The notes under the pieces are model-generated. The model was not told the DNA's origin. It searched no databases and saw only the letters and a list, made by a program, of their open reading frames with translations. A DNA stretch of 64,000 nt, taken from NCBI GenBank assembly GCA_021464245.1, contig JADCRB010000037.1:5543858-5607857 (forward strand), written 5' to 3'. This document shows, in pieces, positions 24,101 through 36,400 of the stretch. The number at the start of each line of letters is the position of its first letter. The stretch's first letter is position 1. Origin of the DNA: Carallia brachiata. Lineage: Eukaryota > Streptophyta > Magnoliopsida > Malpighiales > Rhizophoraceae. Made by a program: the position numbers and the translations under genes.

Positions 24101-27021
24101 TTGTTAGGCTTTCGCAAGGGGGAAGGCAATTTTTTTTAGTCTATTCATTTTTCTTATGCTTTTACATTTTTGTGTTTGGGCTGTGGGTGCATGCTTGCAT
24201 GTGCTTAGAATTTCATGAAATTTTTTTTGTTACATTTACCTTTTGTAGTAGGAAATTTGAAGTGTAATCTTGGGTAACTTGAAAGAGGTGATATGTTATC
24301 ACTCCTGATTTGGACATGATCAAACTGGCCTTATGCTGTGGTTTTTCAGCCAAAGTTTCCATTAGTTTGAGCTTCCAGTCAGCTCTCATTCCAATGCCTT
24401 ATTCTATTCCATGGTTGATTCTCTGGTGAGAATGACACATGGTTTTGAATTTTAAATATTTCCTGTTATTGAACTCAGGAGGTAACAGGGATTTAACCGG
24501 CAATGAGAGTTACCATCTTGAAACCTCTAATTGCTATTATGGGTACTTATGTTTAACGGTGTACATGGATCATTGTGCCTGTGACTGTATATTGTTGGTT
24601 TATGAAGAGATCGGGACTTTAAATTTATAAAGTTTTTGTGACCATATAAATTCTACGGAATGACATGAAAAGTCCTTTTCAAAAGTATCTATTTTTCAAA
24701 ATATTATGTACGGAAGAATGTGTATTCTATCATTATGGGAGGTCATATTCTTTCATTTTTCCATTGGATTTTGGATGTTCAAAAAATTTGACCCTTAAAT
24801 TGGTTTAATATAGGATGTTTGTTTCAGCATGCCACTTTGCCATTCTAAAGTTGAGCAAGCCACCACTGAAGATCTATTTGAGCTCTCAGAAATTGAGAAG
24901 CAGAACTTGGGCCAGGTTTGATGTGCTTTCTGCATTTATCATATCATGATTGAACTAAAGGTTGTTGGCAGTAATTGAAGTGATCTTGGAAGCAGTGATT
25001 TTTCCAATTTTGAACGGGTTTAAGTAGGGATTTTGTCTTTGATGATAGGGTAATTGGGGCAACTTAGTGAATTACGGTTTGCTAAAGTGAGATTCGTTAC
25101 TCTCAGAGTTAGGGTTAGGGGAGTTTTATTTTGAGTAAAGTTTTGTTTTAATTGGCCTTAATTTATATTATAATCTATTTTAGTCATGTTAATATATCTA
25201 TTTAGCCCTTTAATCTATACCAGTAACCTGTCGCATTTTCCACACAGATTGTCCTTTACACATGAGCCAAAATTTAGTTGTCGCGTCATGTTGTTAACTT
25301 AGACACTCCACATGGCAGGGTTTAACAGTTTCTGTCCCCTGGTATTAGCAGCCCGTTAAATTTGTAACAAAAATTCCTACTATCCTCAATTTGATACAAA
25401 TAAATTGTGAGGCTAGATTTGGTAAAATTTGTAAACGACATTAGCCCTTAGGGTATGGGCTAATGGAGTTTAAAGAAAGATCTAGAGGGAAACTTGAAAC
25501 TGTTGTGATGGCTGATTCCAAACTTACTTGTTTGAATAGGTGATAACATGCTTAATAAACCTTCTACATTTGTCTGCCTGTCACATAGCATTTATCCGAT
25601 TCACTCTTAGTCTTTCAATATCCATCTGCAGGTGCTGTTAAATCTTTTTCTTTTTCTAAATATTGATCATTCTACTGAAAATTATGTAGACTCGACGCCG
25701 GAGTTTGCTGTCTGATGTTGATAATAGCCCACAATCTCTGCTGGCTTTCTATGGGCACAAGGATGTGCATGGATTATATGATTTTTTCCTGAACTACAGG
25801 TGGTAGAGTAAAATTCTCAATTAAATTTTTGCTGTGTTGGTTCAAAGAATTTTTCTATTCGACATAATTTCTTACCATCTGTGTATCCTTTTTTGTTTTT
25901 TGTCTTTAGGTCTGTTCTGACTTTTTTATCTGGTGTGGATGTTCCCGCCTTGTATTCACCAGTTCCATTTCAAAATGCTGCTCTTTCTGCTCCAGAGGTG
26001 TGTAGCTGTCTGAGCCACGCTGCTTAATTTGTTTAGTTGGATGTCCTATGTCATGATTTTAAACAGGCTCATGCCAATTTTATTAATTGTGCTGTTGTTC
26101 TTCTAAAGCTGCGTTATTTTTGGTGGTTAAAGCCAAGATAATTCTGTCTTTTGGTCTTCCAATCATTATAGTCCCTGCCAATTTTGTCAATTTACTCGAT
26201 TTCTTTTGATTACACTACCCTGAGTTGACATGGGAATATTTGGTTATGAAGCATTTAGAACAATTAGGTCTAACACTTAACCTAGTACACAATAGAATGG
26301 AATGACAAAAAAATTTATGTAGCTGACCCCAACCGAATTTGGGATTGAGGCTTTGTTTTTGTTGTTATGGTTGCCCCCTTTTGACACAATATGCATCTTC
26401 ATTTGCAGATGCTAATTTGCCAGTTGCTTTTTTTTTTTTTTTTTTGCCACTTGGTACTTGTATATCCATAGCTGAGTACCTTTGTTTTACAGATAAAATG
26501 TGTTGAGATGAAAAGAACTGATAATACTTCTGCATCCAATGAGAACTTTGTACACAGTTCATCTGCTGGGTTCTGTTCTAGCATTGAAATTAAAGATGCT
26601 ATATTCCTTCATGGATTATATTCCGAGTTTGTGCACTCATGAGCTCTGAAGAAAAGAGCTTTGAGGCCAGGTATGGTTTTCTCTCAGAAACTTCTGCTTG
26701 CTATTTAGCCAGTACATCATCTCAATTGCACATGCTCCTGTTGGTTGGAGCTGATCAGTGTTCTAATTTGGTTTTTGGTAATTATCACTTCTGATAATTA
26801 TCAGCTTTGTCACAGAAAGTACCTCAATCGGCTTGAATGTTGCCCTTGGGGCAGTTTGTGAACAATCTGATCCTCAATCTGTGGCAGCCAAAGGCTTGCA
26901 AGAAAGTCCTAATGCTTTTGGTATTCCAGAGGCTATTTTCACTCCTTGGTTGCATTCAGGCTTCTTAAAAGGCTTGAAGTACAGTGACGGTTCTTATACA
27001 GCTTCCTTGTCTCCCATATAG
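21147..27021 (+). CDS. DONSON: DONSON homologue (downstream neighbour of SON), interrupted by two 1-nt frameshifts
   Basis: A replisome-associated protein. In animals DONSON stabilises forks and helps CMG helicase assembly; a similar nuclear role is assumed in plants. Fourteen coding exons with GT-AG borders: 21147-21275, 21768-21841, 21928-22066, 22178-22263, 22344-22491, 22582-22781, 23343-23548, 23638-23726, 23814-23935, 24814-24915, 25690-25799, 25910-25997, 26493-26670, 26805-27021. Landmarks include KRKTPSELRGEQLKR near the N-terminus, the PPFDFTLKTKMR motif, HSWVYPQSVLPPS, WEDSFR, YYLLRKNICNIFY, FYGHKDVHGLYDFFLNYR and the C-terminal YTASLSPI. Exon 8 is 89 nt where phase demands 90, and exon 13 is 178 nt where 179 is expected. 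Each restores homology only after a frame change. Without the lesions the product would be 629 residues. The start could also be the in-frame ATG at 21165 (MAKVAAPG). This is a young pseudogene or carries assembly errors. Confidence 0.85.
26283..26365 (+). repeat. SINE 3'-end fragment in a DONSON intron
   Basis: The segment TGTAGCTGACCCCAACCGAA followed by TTTGGGATTGAGGC and TTTGTTTTTGTTGTT matches the widespread plant SINE tail I associate with the Au family (from memory). Only the 3' part is obvious. Confidence 0.45.
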
Positions 27022-28028
27022 TGTCTTGCTTGTGCAGTTTTTGCAAAGATGCAAGAGGTTTGCACTGCACGCTGCTGATCAAGTTGATCCTATTGAATTG
27101 GGGGCATTTCGTTCCCGTGCTTATATGCAAATCTCTGTATTTTGTTTATGCGTAATCTTATTCAGTCGGCAGTAACTGGAGGACTTTATGTGGTGCCTTA
27201 AGAATAAGAAACTGGCACTGCGCTTTTTCAAGGTCTGTACTCCTTTGTGCTTGTTGTGAGATGCTAAAAATACATTTCAACTAAATAACTGCAAAAGTAG
27301 CCATTTCATTTTTCCAATTTGTGCTGGAATGGTTGCTCGAATGTTATGAAAAGATCTGCTATCATATTCTTGGCACAAATATGTTTGATTGGAGTTGGGT
27401 TTGTACCTGCCAGTTACTGTTGTCCTTCATCGGCAACTTGGACTATGAAGCATGCTTGATTTGTAAATGATAATTTATGGTGGAGAAATAAGGCAACCAT
27501 TAGATTACAAATTGCATGCTGAACAATTTTTCTTTTTCAGTCTGTGAGAAACAAGATTTTATGATGACAATATACAGAATGCCTTGGCAGAAAACCATGT
27601 TATGAAACAGCTTTACCAGATTTGCTATCTTAGACCCTAGTGCAATTAAAATTACTGAAGCTATTTCGTTAAGAAGCAGATAATAGTATCATCTATGAAT
27701 GAATTAAAAACGAGGCAACGGTGACACGTGAGACAGCCTTCTTCATGGCTGTAATTTTAGCATCCAAAGAATTGATTATCCTGAGAATTTTTGGCTCCAT
27801 GGCAGAATAAGGCAAGAGAAAAGGTTGTATTAGACAGAGGACATCCCATCAAGTGAATCATTAATGTCAAAATTGCTTTGAACGCCTTTTAATCCCCATG
27901 GATGTTGGGCTAACAACAACAATTATAACAAGCACAAGATAATGACTGCTGATACTCCAAACAGAATCTGATACCACACTGCTTGTCCTGCTCCTACTCA
28001 TAGTGGTTTGGGTTCAGTTGGTATTTCT
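27022..28028. other. 3' flanks of the convergent DONSON and JMJ22 genes
   Basis: Probably 3'UTR sequence from both sides. Composition is less AT-rich than intergenic DNA. No further gene or repeat recognised. A CACGTG G-box core occurs near 27725 but far from any start. Confidence 0.45.
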
Positions 28029-30666
28029 TTAGAAGCAGAACTTGAAGGCACCAGCGTGGGAATCCGACACCGAGTCCCAGAAGGAAAGCTTCTTCTGTTG
28101 GGCCTTTTTCTCCTCTGCTTCTTGCATCAAATGGTTGATAGTTCCAGGGAATGCGGCCTCAATGGCGTTCTTGAACTTATCATGCAAATTTATGCGGTCT
28201 CGTGTTCCAGACACGAGGTCGCTCGCATTTGGCCTCTTAAGGAATTCCAGCACATTCAACAAATTCCTCCTGCAATAAAGAACATCAAATAGCATTCAGA
28301 TCCATCCCTGTACATTCCAGATTTAAAACATTATGCAAAAAAGTGAACTCTATCACTACAACAATTTAGTTCGCATCCTTAGTAATATGGGGTCGTATTT
28401 AGGCATTAAGTGGGGAAGAGAAGTCAATATTGCTTCGGATGCTGTCCACAAACATGCATTAGTAACAAGACTACGAAGCTGACATGTGTTCCATGCTCAT
28501 TAGCTTTACATTGACTACAATCAATCTAAATGAAGTAGAGGAATTGATATAAACCCACAAGAGACTAAAGGGAAAGAAGAAAGATCGAAAAGAAAATTTT
28601 ACCCTAGCACCAGGTCAGACAAGAGATATGTGCAGGTGCACCCATGCATCGAGACAGCTTTAATTCTGAGGATACCAATAAAATAAGCAAAACATTTGCA
28701 TCTAGCACCTCAGCCCTTGAGTAGATAGATTAGAAAAAACTTTTAGATGCATCATTGTACATTCTGAAGCGCCTAAATAGTGGGAAATTGGAAGCAAGCA
28801 ACTAAGTCAATACATCCCAGAAATTGACCCCGTATGCCGTTAAGCATAGAAAAATCACCTAACTACTCCATATAATTGACAGCTCTAAGCACAGGACAAA
28901 ATCCAACTCTGTGCGTATACATGGCAGCTCTAATTGTTCCCACAGTTCCATGAATTGATACATAGAAAACATGAAATTGACACAGGGTGAAATGGGCAGG
29001 GGGAGAGGCAATGTGAGAGCCAAATATTATACTGTGCTGTCTCTAGTCATCCCCTCAAGCTGTTTATTACAATAAACGAGAACAATCTTTAATAAGATTC
29101 TGAAAATCTACGATAATGAAATCAAATTGTTTCCTGAACAAACAATGTCCAACAACAGTATAATATACTGTCCAGCTAATATCCCTAAAGCAAAGTCAGA
29201 TTTGTTAAATTCAGGAGATGCAAGAAATTATCCGGGCAAATATACCTGCTGGCATAGTTCTGTGTAATGGCAACAGATTCTTCCAAGTTAATAACCAAAT
29301 GCCACCATCCACTGGGAACAAAGATCACTTCCCCAGCCCTACAGATGCATTCAATGGGCCTCTTTTTCCAATCCTTTGTTGCACCATAGAAGTTCATGAA
29401 CCACTCTATTATGGAAACAGGACATGCCACCTCTGCACCATCTGGGCTTGGATGTACTCCAGGCGGTACAACATCAGGTGGGAATAAAACCCATTTCTTG
29501 GATCCTTTTATCACTGCATTCCAAGCTGATGTAGAATTGGGATCAATGTGGAATGATGAACCAGACCCGGCAGGGCCAATTATAATCCACCTATAATCTG
29601 GCCTCTCGTTCCCCAAAACATTAAATAAATCGTCCCTAAAGTAAACAGGTACATCATATTCTGAACCCAAAACAGGGACCTTATCTGCGAATTTGGGGTC
29701 AAAAAGATACAACGGTCTCTCTTCCCTCACTTGGTCCGAGTACCTGAAATATTCATGTAGCCTCATCTCCACTGGCCCAACTGCAAATTTGACATCACCA
29801 CATACCTTAACCAAGTAATCCCTATCCCATTTTTGCAACGCAGACCAATTATCTATACATCCTTCCAACAATACAGGCTTATTTGGTTCCTCAAATTTCA
29901 ACACAAACTCCTCAACAGAAATACCCTTTTTTCTAACAATATTATCTCGCTCAAGCCATTCAGGTTTCATTTCAAGGTTAGCACACAACCAACTCTGAAA
30001 AAGATAATCAGAGTAAAAGTCCCTAACCCTCAAATTTGAAGCACGCATAATAGAGACACCAAATGAAGGATAGCAAGCAGCAATATAAGTAGACTTCCAT
30101 GACCCATTAAACAAAAACCCGCCTTTAAGATTATCCAACACGAGATTCCTCCACAGGGGCTCATGGTTAGTGAAAACATAAAAAGATTTGCTGACAGTGG
30201 CCAAAATCCCCAAGTGGGTGGCATCAAGATACCCAAGAATATCAAGAACAAACTCATCAGTAAGGCTTCGAAGATTACCCAAACCAGTGTTTCTTGAGTT
30301 GGTGGAGCCTGCACTCAGGTACAGATTGCCCAATGGCTGGACCCCATGTGTGTGTGACGGGGCGGCCGAGGCTTTAAGGCTAAAACCTTCTCCTCCTCCT
30401 CGTCCTTCCTCTCCCCCATATCCATCTTCAACTTGTTGGTTTTTTCGGTGATGATGGCCGGGCGATCCTTGGCTTCTAGAAATGAGACGGTTTTGTGACC
30501 TGGAAACTGTTCTCGTTCTGGTTTTTCTTTTGGTTTTGGAAATTTTGTGTCTCTTTTTGATGATTCTAGACAATACCCTTTTGCTGAAGCTTAGCATTGC
30601 AGTGGGTATCGTCAAGGTGGCGCTTTGATTGAATTGAATAAGGGAAATTTGTGGAGGCAACGGCAT
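28029..30666 (-). CDS. JMJ22: F-box and JmjC domain protein, JMJ22-type demethylase
   Basis: A nuclear Fe(II)/2-oxoglutarate dioxygenase. Arabidopsis JMJ22 acts with JMJ20 in histone H4R3 demethylation that promotes seed germination. Two coding exons: 29246-30666 and 28029-28269, with an arginine codon split across the 976-bp intron; 553 residues. A basic Ser/Arg-rich N-terminus (30-75) is followed by a Gly/Glu stretch, an F-box-like segment (about 134-175, LTDEFVLDILGYL then LWRNL) and the cupin fold (about 245-475). Iron ligands are visible: H373 and D375 in FHID, and H456 in SGWWH. Lys388 or Lys391 in the VIKGSKKW stretch would bind 2-oxoglutarate. The C-terminal exon (RNLLNVLEFLKRPNA, then RDRINLHDKF) is family-typical. 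An alternative start is M24. No lesion seen. Only the short JMJ22 form is encoded; the kinase-like tail of the larger At1g78280 type is absent. Confidence 0.93.
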
Positions 30667-30679
30667 AACCCTCCAAGGG

Positions 30680-31650
30680 TTTTAGCGGAGGGTTACTGAC
30701 TTTTTCAGAGAAAAAGGGCAGATAACGAAAATTAAAATTAAATGATCGAGGAGTTGAAAAACAAATGGGAAACACAGCAAGAAGAAAAGTTTTTTTTTTT
30801 TTTTTTTCTTTTTGATCAGAAGAAGAAAAGACTCTTTGAAGGCAGGATTTAAAAAAAAATAAAATAAAGGGAAAACATTTTATTGTATAACTAGAAAAAC
30901 TAAAAATAAGGAGGGGTCAATTTAAAATGAGTTAACATCAATTTTACAATGCTAACTCAGTCATACAAACATGCAAACTGTACATAGTTCACTATAGGTC
31001 CAAACCAACCCAAATACCCCACAATAGCCTTGCGGTCCGGTGAACCACCCGACTCAGGCCCATAGCTCGGGAAATAAACCGACAAGGAGGCCAACTAGAC
31101 CTTAGAGACACCATTGTTTCCAGCACCAAATGCCAGCAGAAATGAAGATCAGAGGCCAACCCAAGCGGACAAGAGCCCTACCAAACTCGCGAAGGATACC
31201 GAAGCCCACAGCGGAACACTCATGCTTAGACCAAAACTGACCAAGCAACGGAAACATGAGGGAATGCTCTCGGCACACCTTAGCACAGCAGAGTGTACGA
31301 TAGCAATGACTAGGCACTTGCTGGGCCCCTTTGAAGGCACAATTTGAACGCAAGCTTAGCTAACAGCTAACTCCATGTACAATTAAGAGTTTGCTCCACT
31401 CACAAATATTAGAAATATTACAAGTGAATTATGTGAGTTCGCCTTTCATTTTGACATTAAAACTTTTAGTGACCATGCTCAAATTGTTAGTCCCCTGTAA
31501 CCCTGTTCAATATTGACTTTTGAGCTATCTCAAATTGTTTTCTTTTTTGAATCAAAAAGGGAGGCCGAAGCCTAATTAGGCTTCAATTTTTTTTTTTTTT
31601 TGGCCAAGGACGTCAAATTTTTAATTTATAGACTTTGGAGCTACATAACG
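30680..31650. other. Intergenic DNA upstream of JMJ22
   Basis: 30680-30870 probably holds the JMJ22 leader and promoter. 30950-31370 is a moderately GC-rich repeat-like stretch with no convincing product. GAAGCCTAATTAGGCTTC at 31567-31584 is a perfect 18-bp palindrome followed by a T-run. 31394-31510 recurs in diverged form at 33418-33525. Confidence 0.35.
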
Positions 31651-31661
31651 AGAACTAGAAG

Positions 31662-32476
31662 GATCTAACTAACTTATTTCTAAAGTTTCATCAGTTGGCC
31701 TCTAACGTGTGCCGAGTAGTGCTATTGTGCGTCGAGAGGTTGCTGGTTGGATCTGTCGCCCTTCGTGCCGTTTGTGCCTCTTTGTAGGCTTGGTGCTCCT
31801 CGTGCGTCTCTATTTCCGTGTGGAATTTGGTGGTGGTGTTCTTGTTTGGGTTTGGTTTTGGCATGCACGGGCTGTTTTATTAATTTCGGGCTTGAAGGGG
31901 GTGGTCTCCCCCGCCTCGCCATCGTCCTTTCCAGTGGGTGGGGGGTGGGGGAAAGGAGGTTTTGAAGCTGTTGGATGCTGTGTATAGGCTGGAACTGCTT
32001 CCGGTTGCTTCCTGCCCTATCTTGTCACGATTCCAACCGCCATTTTGTCTTGGTCCCGTCTAGATGGTTGCCTCTGCTTCGTGGCGTTGGTGTACTTCTG
32101 CGCCTTGTGAATGGCACTACAGTGAGTTGGGTGGCTTTGCTGCCGTTGGCCCTTGGGGCGGTGTCACCTTTCCCGTTGAGCCAGGTTGTCGCTGCCGTGT
32201 GCTGTGGTGGTTGAAGAGCCTTCTGATCTCGAGTTCCTTGTTCCTGTTGGCATGCCTCTCTTTGCCTGAGCTATGGGCTTGGGTCTAGTTCTCTTTTGGT
32301 CTGTCCTGTACTGTTGGAGTTCAGTTGCTACTTCAGTGAAATGGGTTGTATGTATTTAGATGGCTGGGTGGCTGGTATATTGTTGGGATTGACTTTAAGC
32401 TGGTCCTTTTGTACCTCTTGGAGATTTTAATGAATTATAATTTCCTTTTTTGATTAAAAAAAAAAGAAAAAAAGAA
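31662..32476 (+). mobile_element. 5'-truncated LINE-like insertion with poly-A tail
   Basis: A GT-rich segment, unlike its surroundings, ends with TTTTAATGAATTATAATTTC and an A-rich tail (32456-32476). It is bracketed by AGAACTAGAAG at 31651-31661 and again at 32477-32487, an 11-bp target duplication. Truncated start, A tail and target-site duplication fit L1-type target-primed insertion. No reverse transcriptase is retained; open frames inside (31709-32288) are uninterpretable. Confidence 0.7.
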
Positions 32477-32487
32477 AGAACTAGAAG

Positions 32488-33417
32488 CGAGCCAGGTTTT
32501 TTATAGCAACCACAATCAAAAAGTTTAAGTCTAAAGACAATCAATAGTTCTAAATTTCAGTTTGTTATCAGAATTTAATGAGACTTTCTTTAAAAAGAAA
32601 AATCGTCTTCATATCCTTTTTATAAAGAAAAAACATAAAGGTTATAAACAACAAAATTAATTAGTAACCTTTTAAGACGAGCACTATTCAGAATGTGTAA
32701 GTTTTACTTCATGTTTTATTGCCTCATGATCTTTCTTCTAACCCCTACAAATGCTTATTATGTGCAAAGGTTCTCACGCTTCTTCTTTTTTAAGTCTTCT
32801 TCCAATTAATTTCAAACCTTCAGCAATAGAAGAATCTTGAACGTGATGCCGATGGTGAGTGCAAGTTTTGGGATGAAAATGGTAGAAAACTAGTCTGTAT
32901 GGTTCTGGGGAGTAATTGTGGTTGGCGTTGCCTTAATAAGTTTTGTTAAATTTTACTTAATGTAACGTAGGTAAGTATGTGTATTTTTTCTTTTCTCCAT
33001 CAGGCTTGTCAATTTTAGAGTTCATTGGGTCCCATATTGTAGGCTTGAATATCGTCAGGGGATAAATTTTCCTTTAGCATTGTCTTAATGGAATAATATT
33101 TAGCTTTTACACACGATTATCGGCCTTTACTTCTCATTGCCATGCACATGACAATTATTACTTATTTTTTTCTTGTCTCTTGTGTATGATCTATGATTCC
33201 TTCACGACTCATGTTCTAGTGCTAGAGCTTATGAAAGCTTTAGTTGTTGCAAGGCGACCATCAAATTTTTAATAATTTTTTATAAAACACTTTGGTGAAA
33301 TATGACTTTTCAATAATTCTAATTCAAGCTAAACCCCTTTGAAATTATTAAAACACAATCATGCCTTACTAGAGTTTAATATATATATGTAAAACAAATA
33401 TATATATATATTCATGA
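32488..33417. other. Intergenic DNA without recognisable genes
   Basis: Mixed AT-rich sequence. No coding signal or delimited repeat. Confidence 0.35.
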
Positions 33418-34960
33418 TTGGTTCCACTCACAAATATCACAACTCACGAGTGACTAGTGTAAGTACAAGACTAATTCTAACATTAAAATTTTTTGTGACC
33501 ACGCTCAAAATGTCAGTCCTTTATACTCTATTTGTTGGTCCCAAAATTATTTAAGAGGAGGTGAATTAAATAATATAAAAATTTATAATCAAATCAATAA
33601 ATTTGAATAAATGATAGTGAAGGATTTTAAAGAATACAAAGATCAATACAAGAGATTTATAATAGTTCGCCTTATCTTTAAACTTACGTCTATTTCCCAA
33701 TATCACCTTTACGAATTTTACAATCTACTATCCATCTTCTCCGCGGGTGAAGATTAAATTCTTACAACACTTTGGTCATTTGATAAAAAATACACTAGTT
33801 CTTTCCTCAACTACACAAAAGTCACTTGACTTTTTTCACAATCACTTGATGGTCATTTGACCACAGTCACACAAAAGTCCATAACCTTACAAAGTTTTAC
33901 AAAATTTGCTTACAAAGAAGAATGAATTTCTTATTAAAACTTACATTCTCTCTTTCTTTTTTTTCTTATAACATCACTCTCACTTATAAAGAATACTCAA
34001 TAAAGTTTGCTATTCTCTTTTTCTTTTTCTAGCACTCAAAATATACAATAAAACTTTTTCTTTCATATACAAAAAAAATGCTTGAGAGGGATTAGAAAGA
34101 ATGAGAGGGTATAAGAGAGGAATCAAGAGCGATGGATAAAGATGAATAGAGTATTGATGCAGGTACCTATTTACAAGTGAAGGAGGGTGTAAGGGTTGCT
34201 AAAATGTATTAATGAAAGCTAATTTTACAGCTAATGATCCTCAAAATTGTGGCATTGAATGATGCTGATTGTCTTGACAGATTTGATAGTTTTCCGAAAA
34301 ATCATGCATATCTCTCTGTATATAGCTCCAAATTATGTCCTGATTCTTGCGTTTGAAAGTAGACATCCAAAACTTTAGATCCATATATGGATCACAGCAT
34401 GATTTCACTCCAGTTAGCCATGACACTTTCTGGAAATTGACTGATCCTGCTAAACAAGATAGACTGTACAACTTTCAGTTTTTTAACAATATCTCCTTTT
34501 ACACATATCCAATTAACGTGATTATTGTCAATTTGAAAATTAAACAGAATTATCTTTCTATGCATATAAGGCTCAATAACTAATTCTTTTCTATCTGTTC
34601 GTAATAATCTTTAAAAGTGGACTGATCTTATCTGTATTGATAGATTGAACATCTTTCAGTTGATAGATCATAACTTTCTCCACAAATATCCAATTAAGAT
34701 GATCCTTGAGGATTTGGAAACCAAAAAGAATCATCTTTCCATCCATATAAAATTCATCAAAAAATTCTTCTTCATTTGTCTGCAATAATTTGTTAGAATT
34801 GGCAGATCTAATGTTACTTAAACTGCTTGGTGCCTTGATTAAAAAGAATGATATACAAGTAAGTTCTAACAAGTTTGAGGCTTTAAATTTAGACCAGTGT
34901 GTCTACATTTTGGGTCAATCTATTGTTGCTTTGGACCTCTAATTTTGGACTAATAATGTT
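33418..34960. repeat. Unclassified repeat-like stretch with internal duplication
   Basis: 33418-33525 matches 31394-31510 (CCACTCACAAATAT, TGACCACGCTCAAA). Two related ~130-bp blocks (34460-34580 and 34640-34765) share AACTTTC, ATATCCAATTAA, GATTATT/GATCCTT, GAATTATCTTTC/GAATCATCTTTCC and a CATATAA end. This layout resembles parts of LTR-type elements, but no LTR pair, primer site or pol fragment was recognised. Confidence 0.35.
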
Positions 34961-36400
34961 GCTATATGAGGTCTTATTAATGGACCATATTCACATCTTC
35001 TATACTCCAAACATTAAAGTTTTGCTAAAATGAAAAGATTACCGCTAAATCTGTAACTATACAAATTTAAATGAATACATTAGTTATTAGTAATGTTTTG
35101 TAATCATCATAACTAAACAATGAAATCTTATGATTTCAACAGTATCGACACTCTCTTCTCATACGAGGTACTCGTTGCAAGACTGGGAAGCTATTTCTCA
35201 TTGTTAATTTATAACCTTGGAGCTGCATAATGAGAGTTCTATGATAATTTTATTCCTTAAACCCAAAAAAAAAAAAAAAAAAAAGGAAATGGGACTTTAT
35301 AAACTGCTGTACGCTGCAAATTCATCTGATCGTTGGATATGTTGATCGTATGGTTCCATGATTTACACGTTCCCAATGTGGAATTCCTCGCACAGAGTCG
35401 AAGTCCAAAAACAAATTAATTTAAAGGTTTGAGTACATGGCGTGAGAAATTAAAGCTATTTTCCACCGGCCCATATGGGGGGAACACGATTGCTGCGAAA
35501 TGCGAACCAGTGATTTTTAAACGAAAAAGCTACATGGTTGATGGTTCAGCCTTTTTCGTTATTCATGGAAGAGACTAAATAAAGGCAGACCCATCAGTAT
35601 CCAATTCTGTTTAAACAGGGAAATGATCAATACAATGTTAGGCAGCCAAACAGTAGGATTAATGACCACCCCCCCCCCCCCCCCCAAAGACTAACGTGTA
35701 TTTCGTAAGCTATGTTCAAAGGAAAAAATTTAAATCCTCGAGCTCAACCTTGTTGACCATTGAACAAGGGGTTAATATACAAATTTAATCCAAGGAACCA
35801 AAAAAGAATCAATCGAAGCAACAGGACTCAAACAACAGCCGATGAGCTTGTCACTTCACTTCTGCGTGGCTCTGTTTGTCGCGTCTAACGAATTCGGTTA
35901 AACCCAGTTTGCGTACCTCTCAATCATTAATGCTAACTGCCCAAATTCTACTTTATATCGCTGGCCAATGAAATCAAATGTAAAAAATATACAACCCCTA
36001 TCTAGAAAAAGGGGAGAAAAACAGCATCAAATAGTTACTCAGGGTGTAACCAGCAGGGGGTGATAAAAGAATTGACCGTGGCATTCTTCACCTGACAAAT
36101 CATAAAAGAATGTGTGCAATATACAAGAGAGGACCGTCGAAAGACTTACACCTCGAAGCAAGATACATTCCAGCAAACTACATTTGCAAACTGCATCCAC
36201 GTTTGAGAAATCTAGTAGCAAAATATATTCAATCCACAGAGAAGGAAATCAAAGACCATTGCACGAAATATCCTAATCAGCAGCAGTAAGGAATCCAGGA
36301 GAAAAGAAAGCAGGAACTATGGCGACATGTTTGAAATTCACTTGGTCTTGACAAATATGAACATTGTCCTTGAACGGACAGAGCAGACTGCTTAATAATT
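34960..36400. other. Intergenic and 3' flank of the GTD-binding gene
   Basis: Contains an A-run (about 35266-35283) and a C-run of about 20 at 35669-35687. 36000-36400 probably includes the 3'UTR of the downstream minus-strand gene. No gene seen. Confidence 0.4.

Noticed and set aside
25105..25122. Telomere-like GTTAGGGTTAGGGG in a DONSON intron
   Set aside because: Only two imperfect units and not the plant TTTAGGG repeat; too short to be an interstitial telomere tract.
28008..28292. Plus-strand frames over the JMJ22 last exon
   Set aside because: The minus strand encodes the conserved C-terminus of JMJ22 with correct splice sites; the plus frames are shadows.
31709..32288. Several overlapping open frames of 72-92 codons
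   Set aside because: All lie inside the LINE-like insertion, in GT-rich non-coding sequence; open on several frames because stop codons are rare in that composition.
35669..35687. Run of about 20 C
   Set aside because: A simple homopolymer in intergenic DNA; possibly of uncertain length from sequencing, no function inferred.
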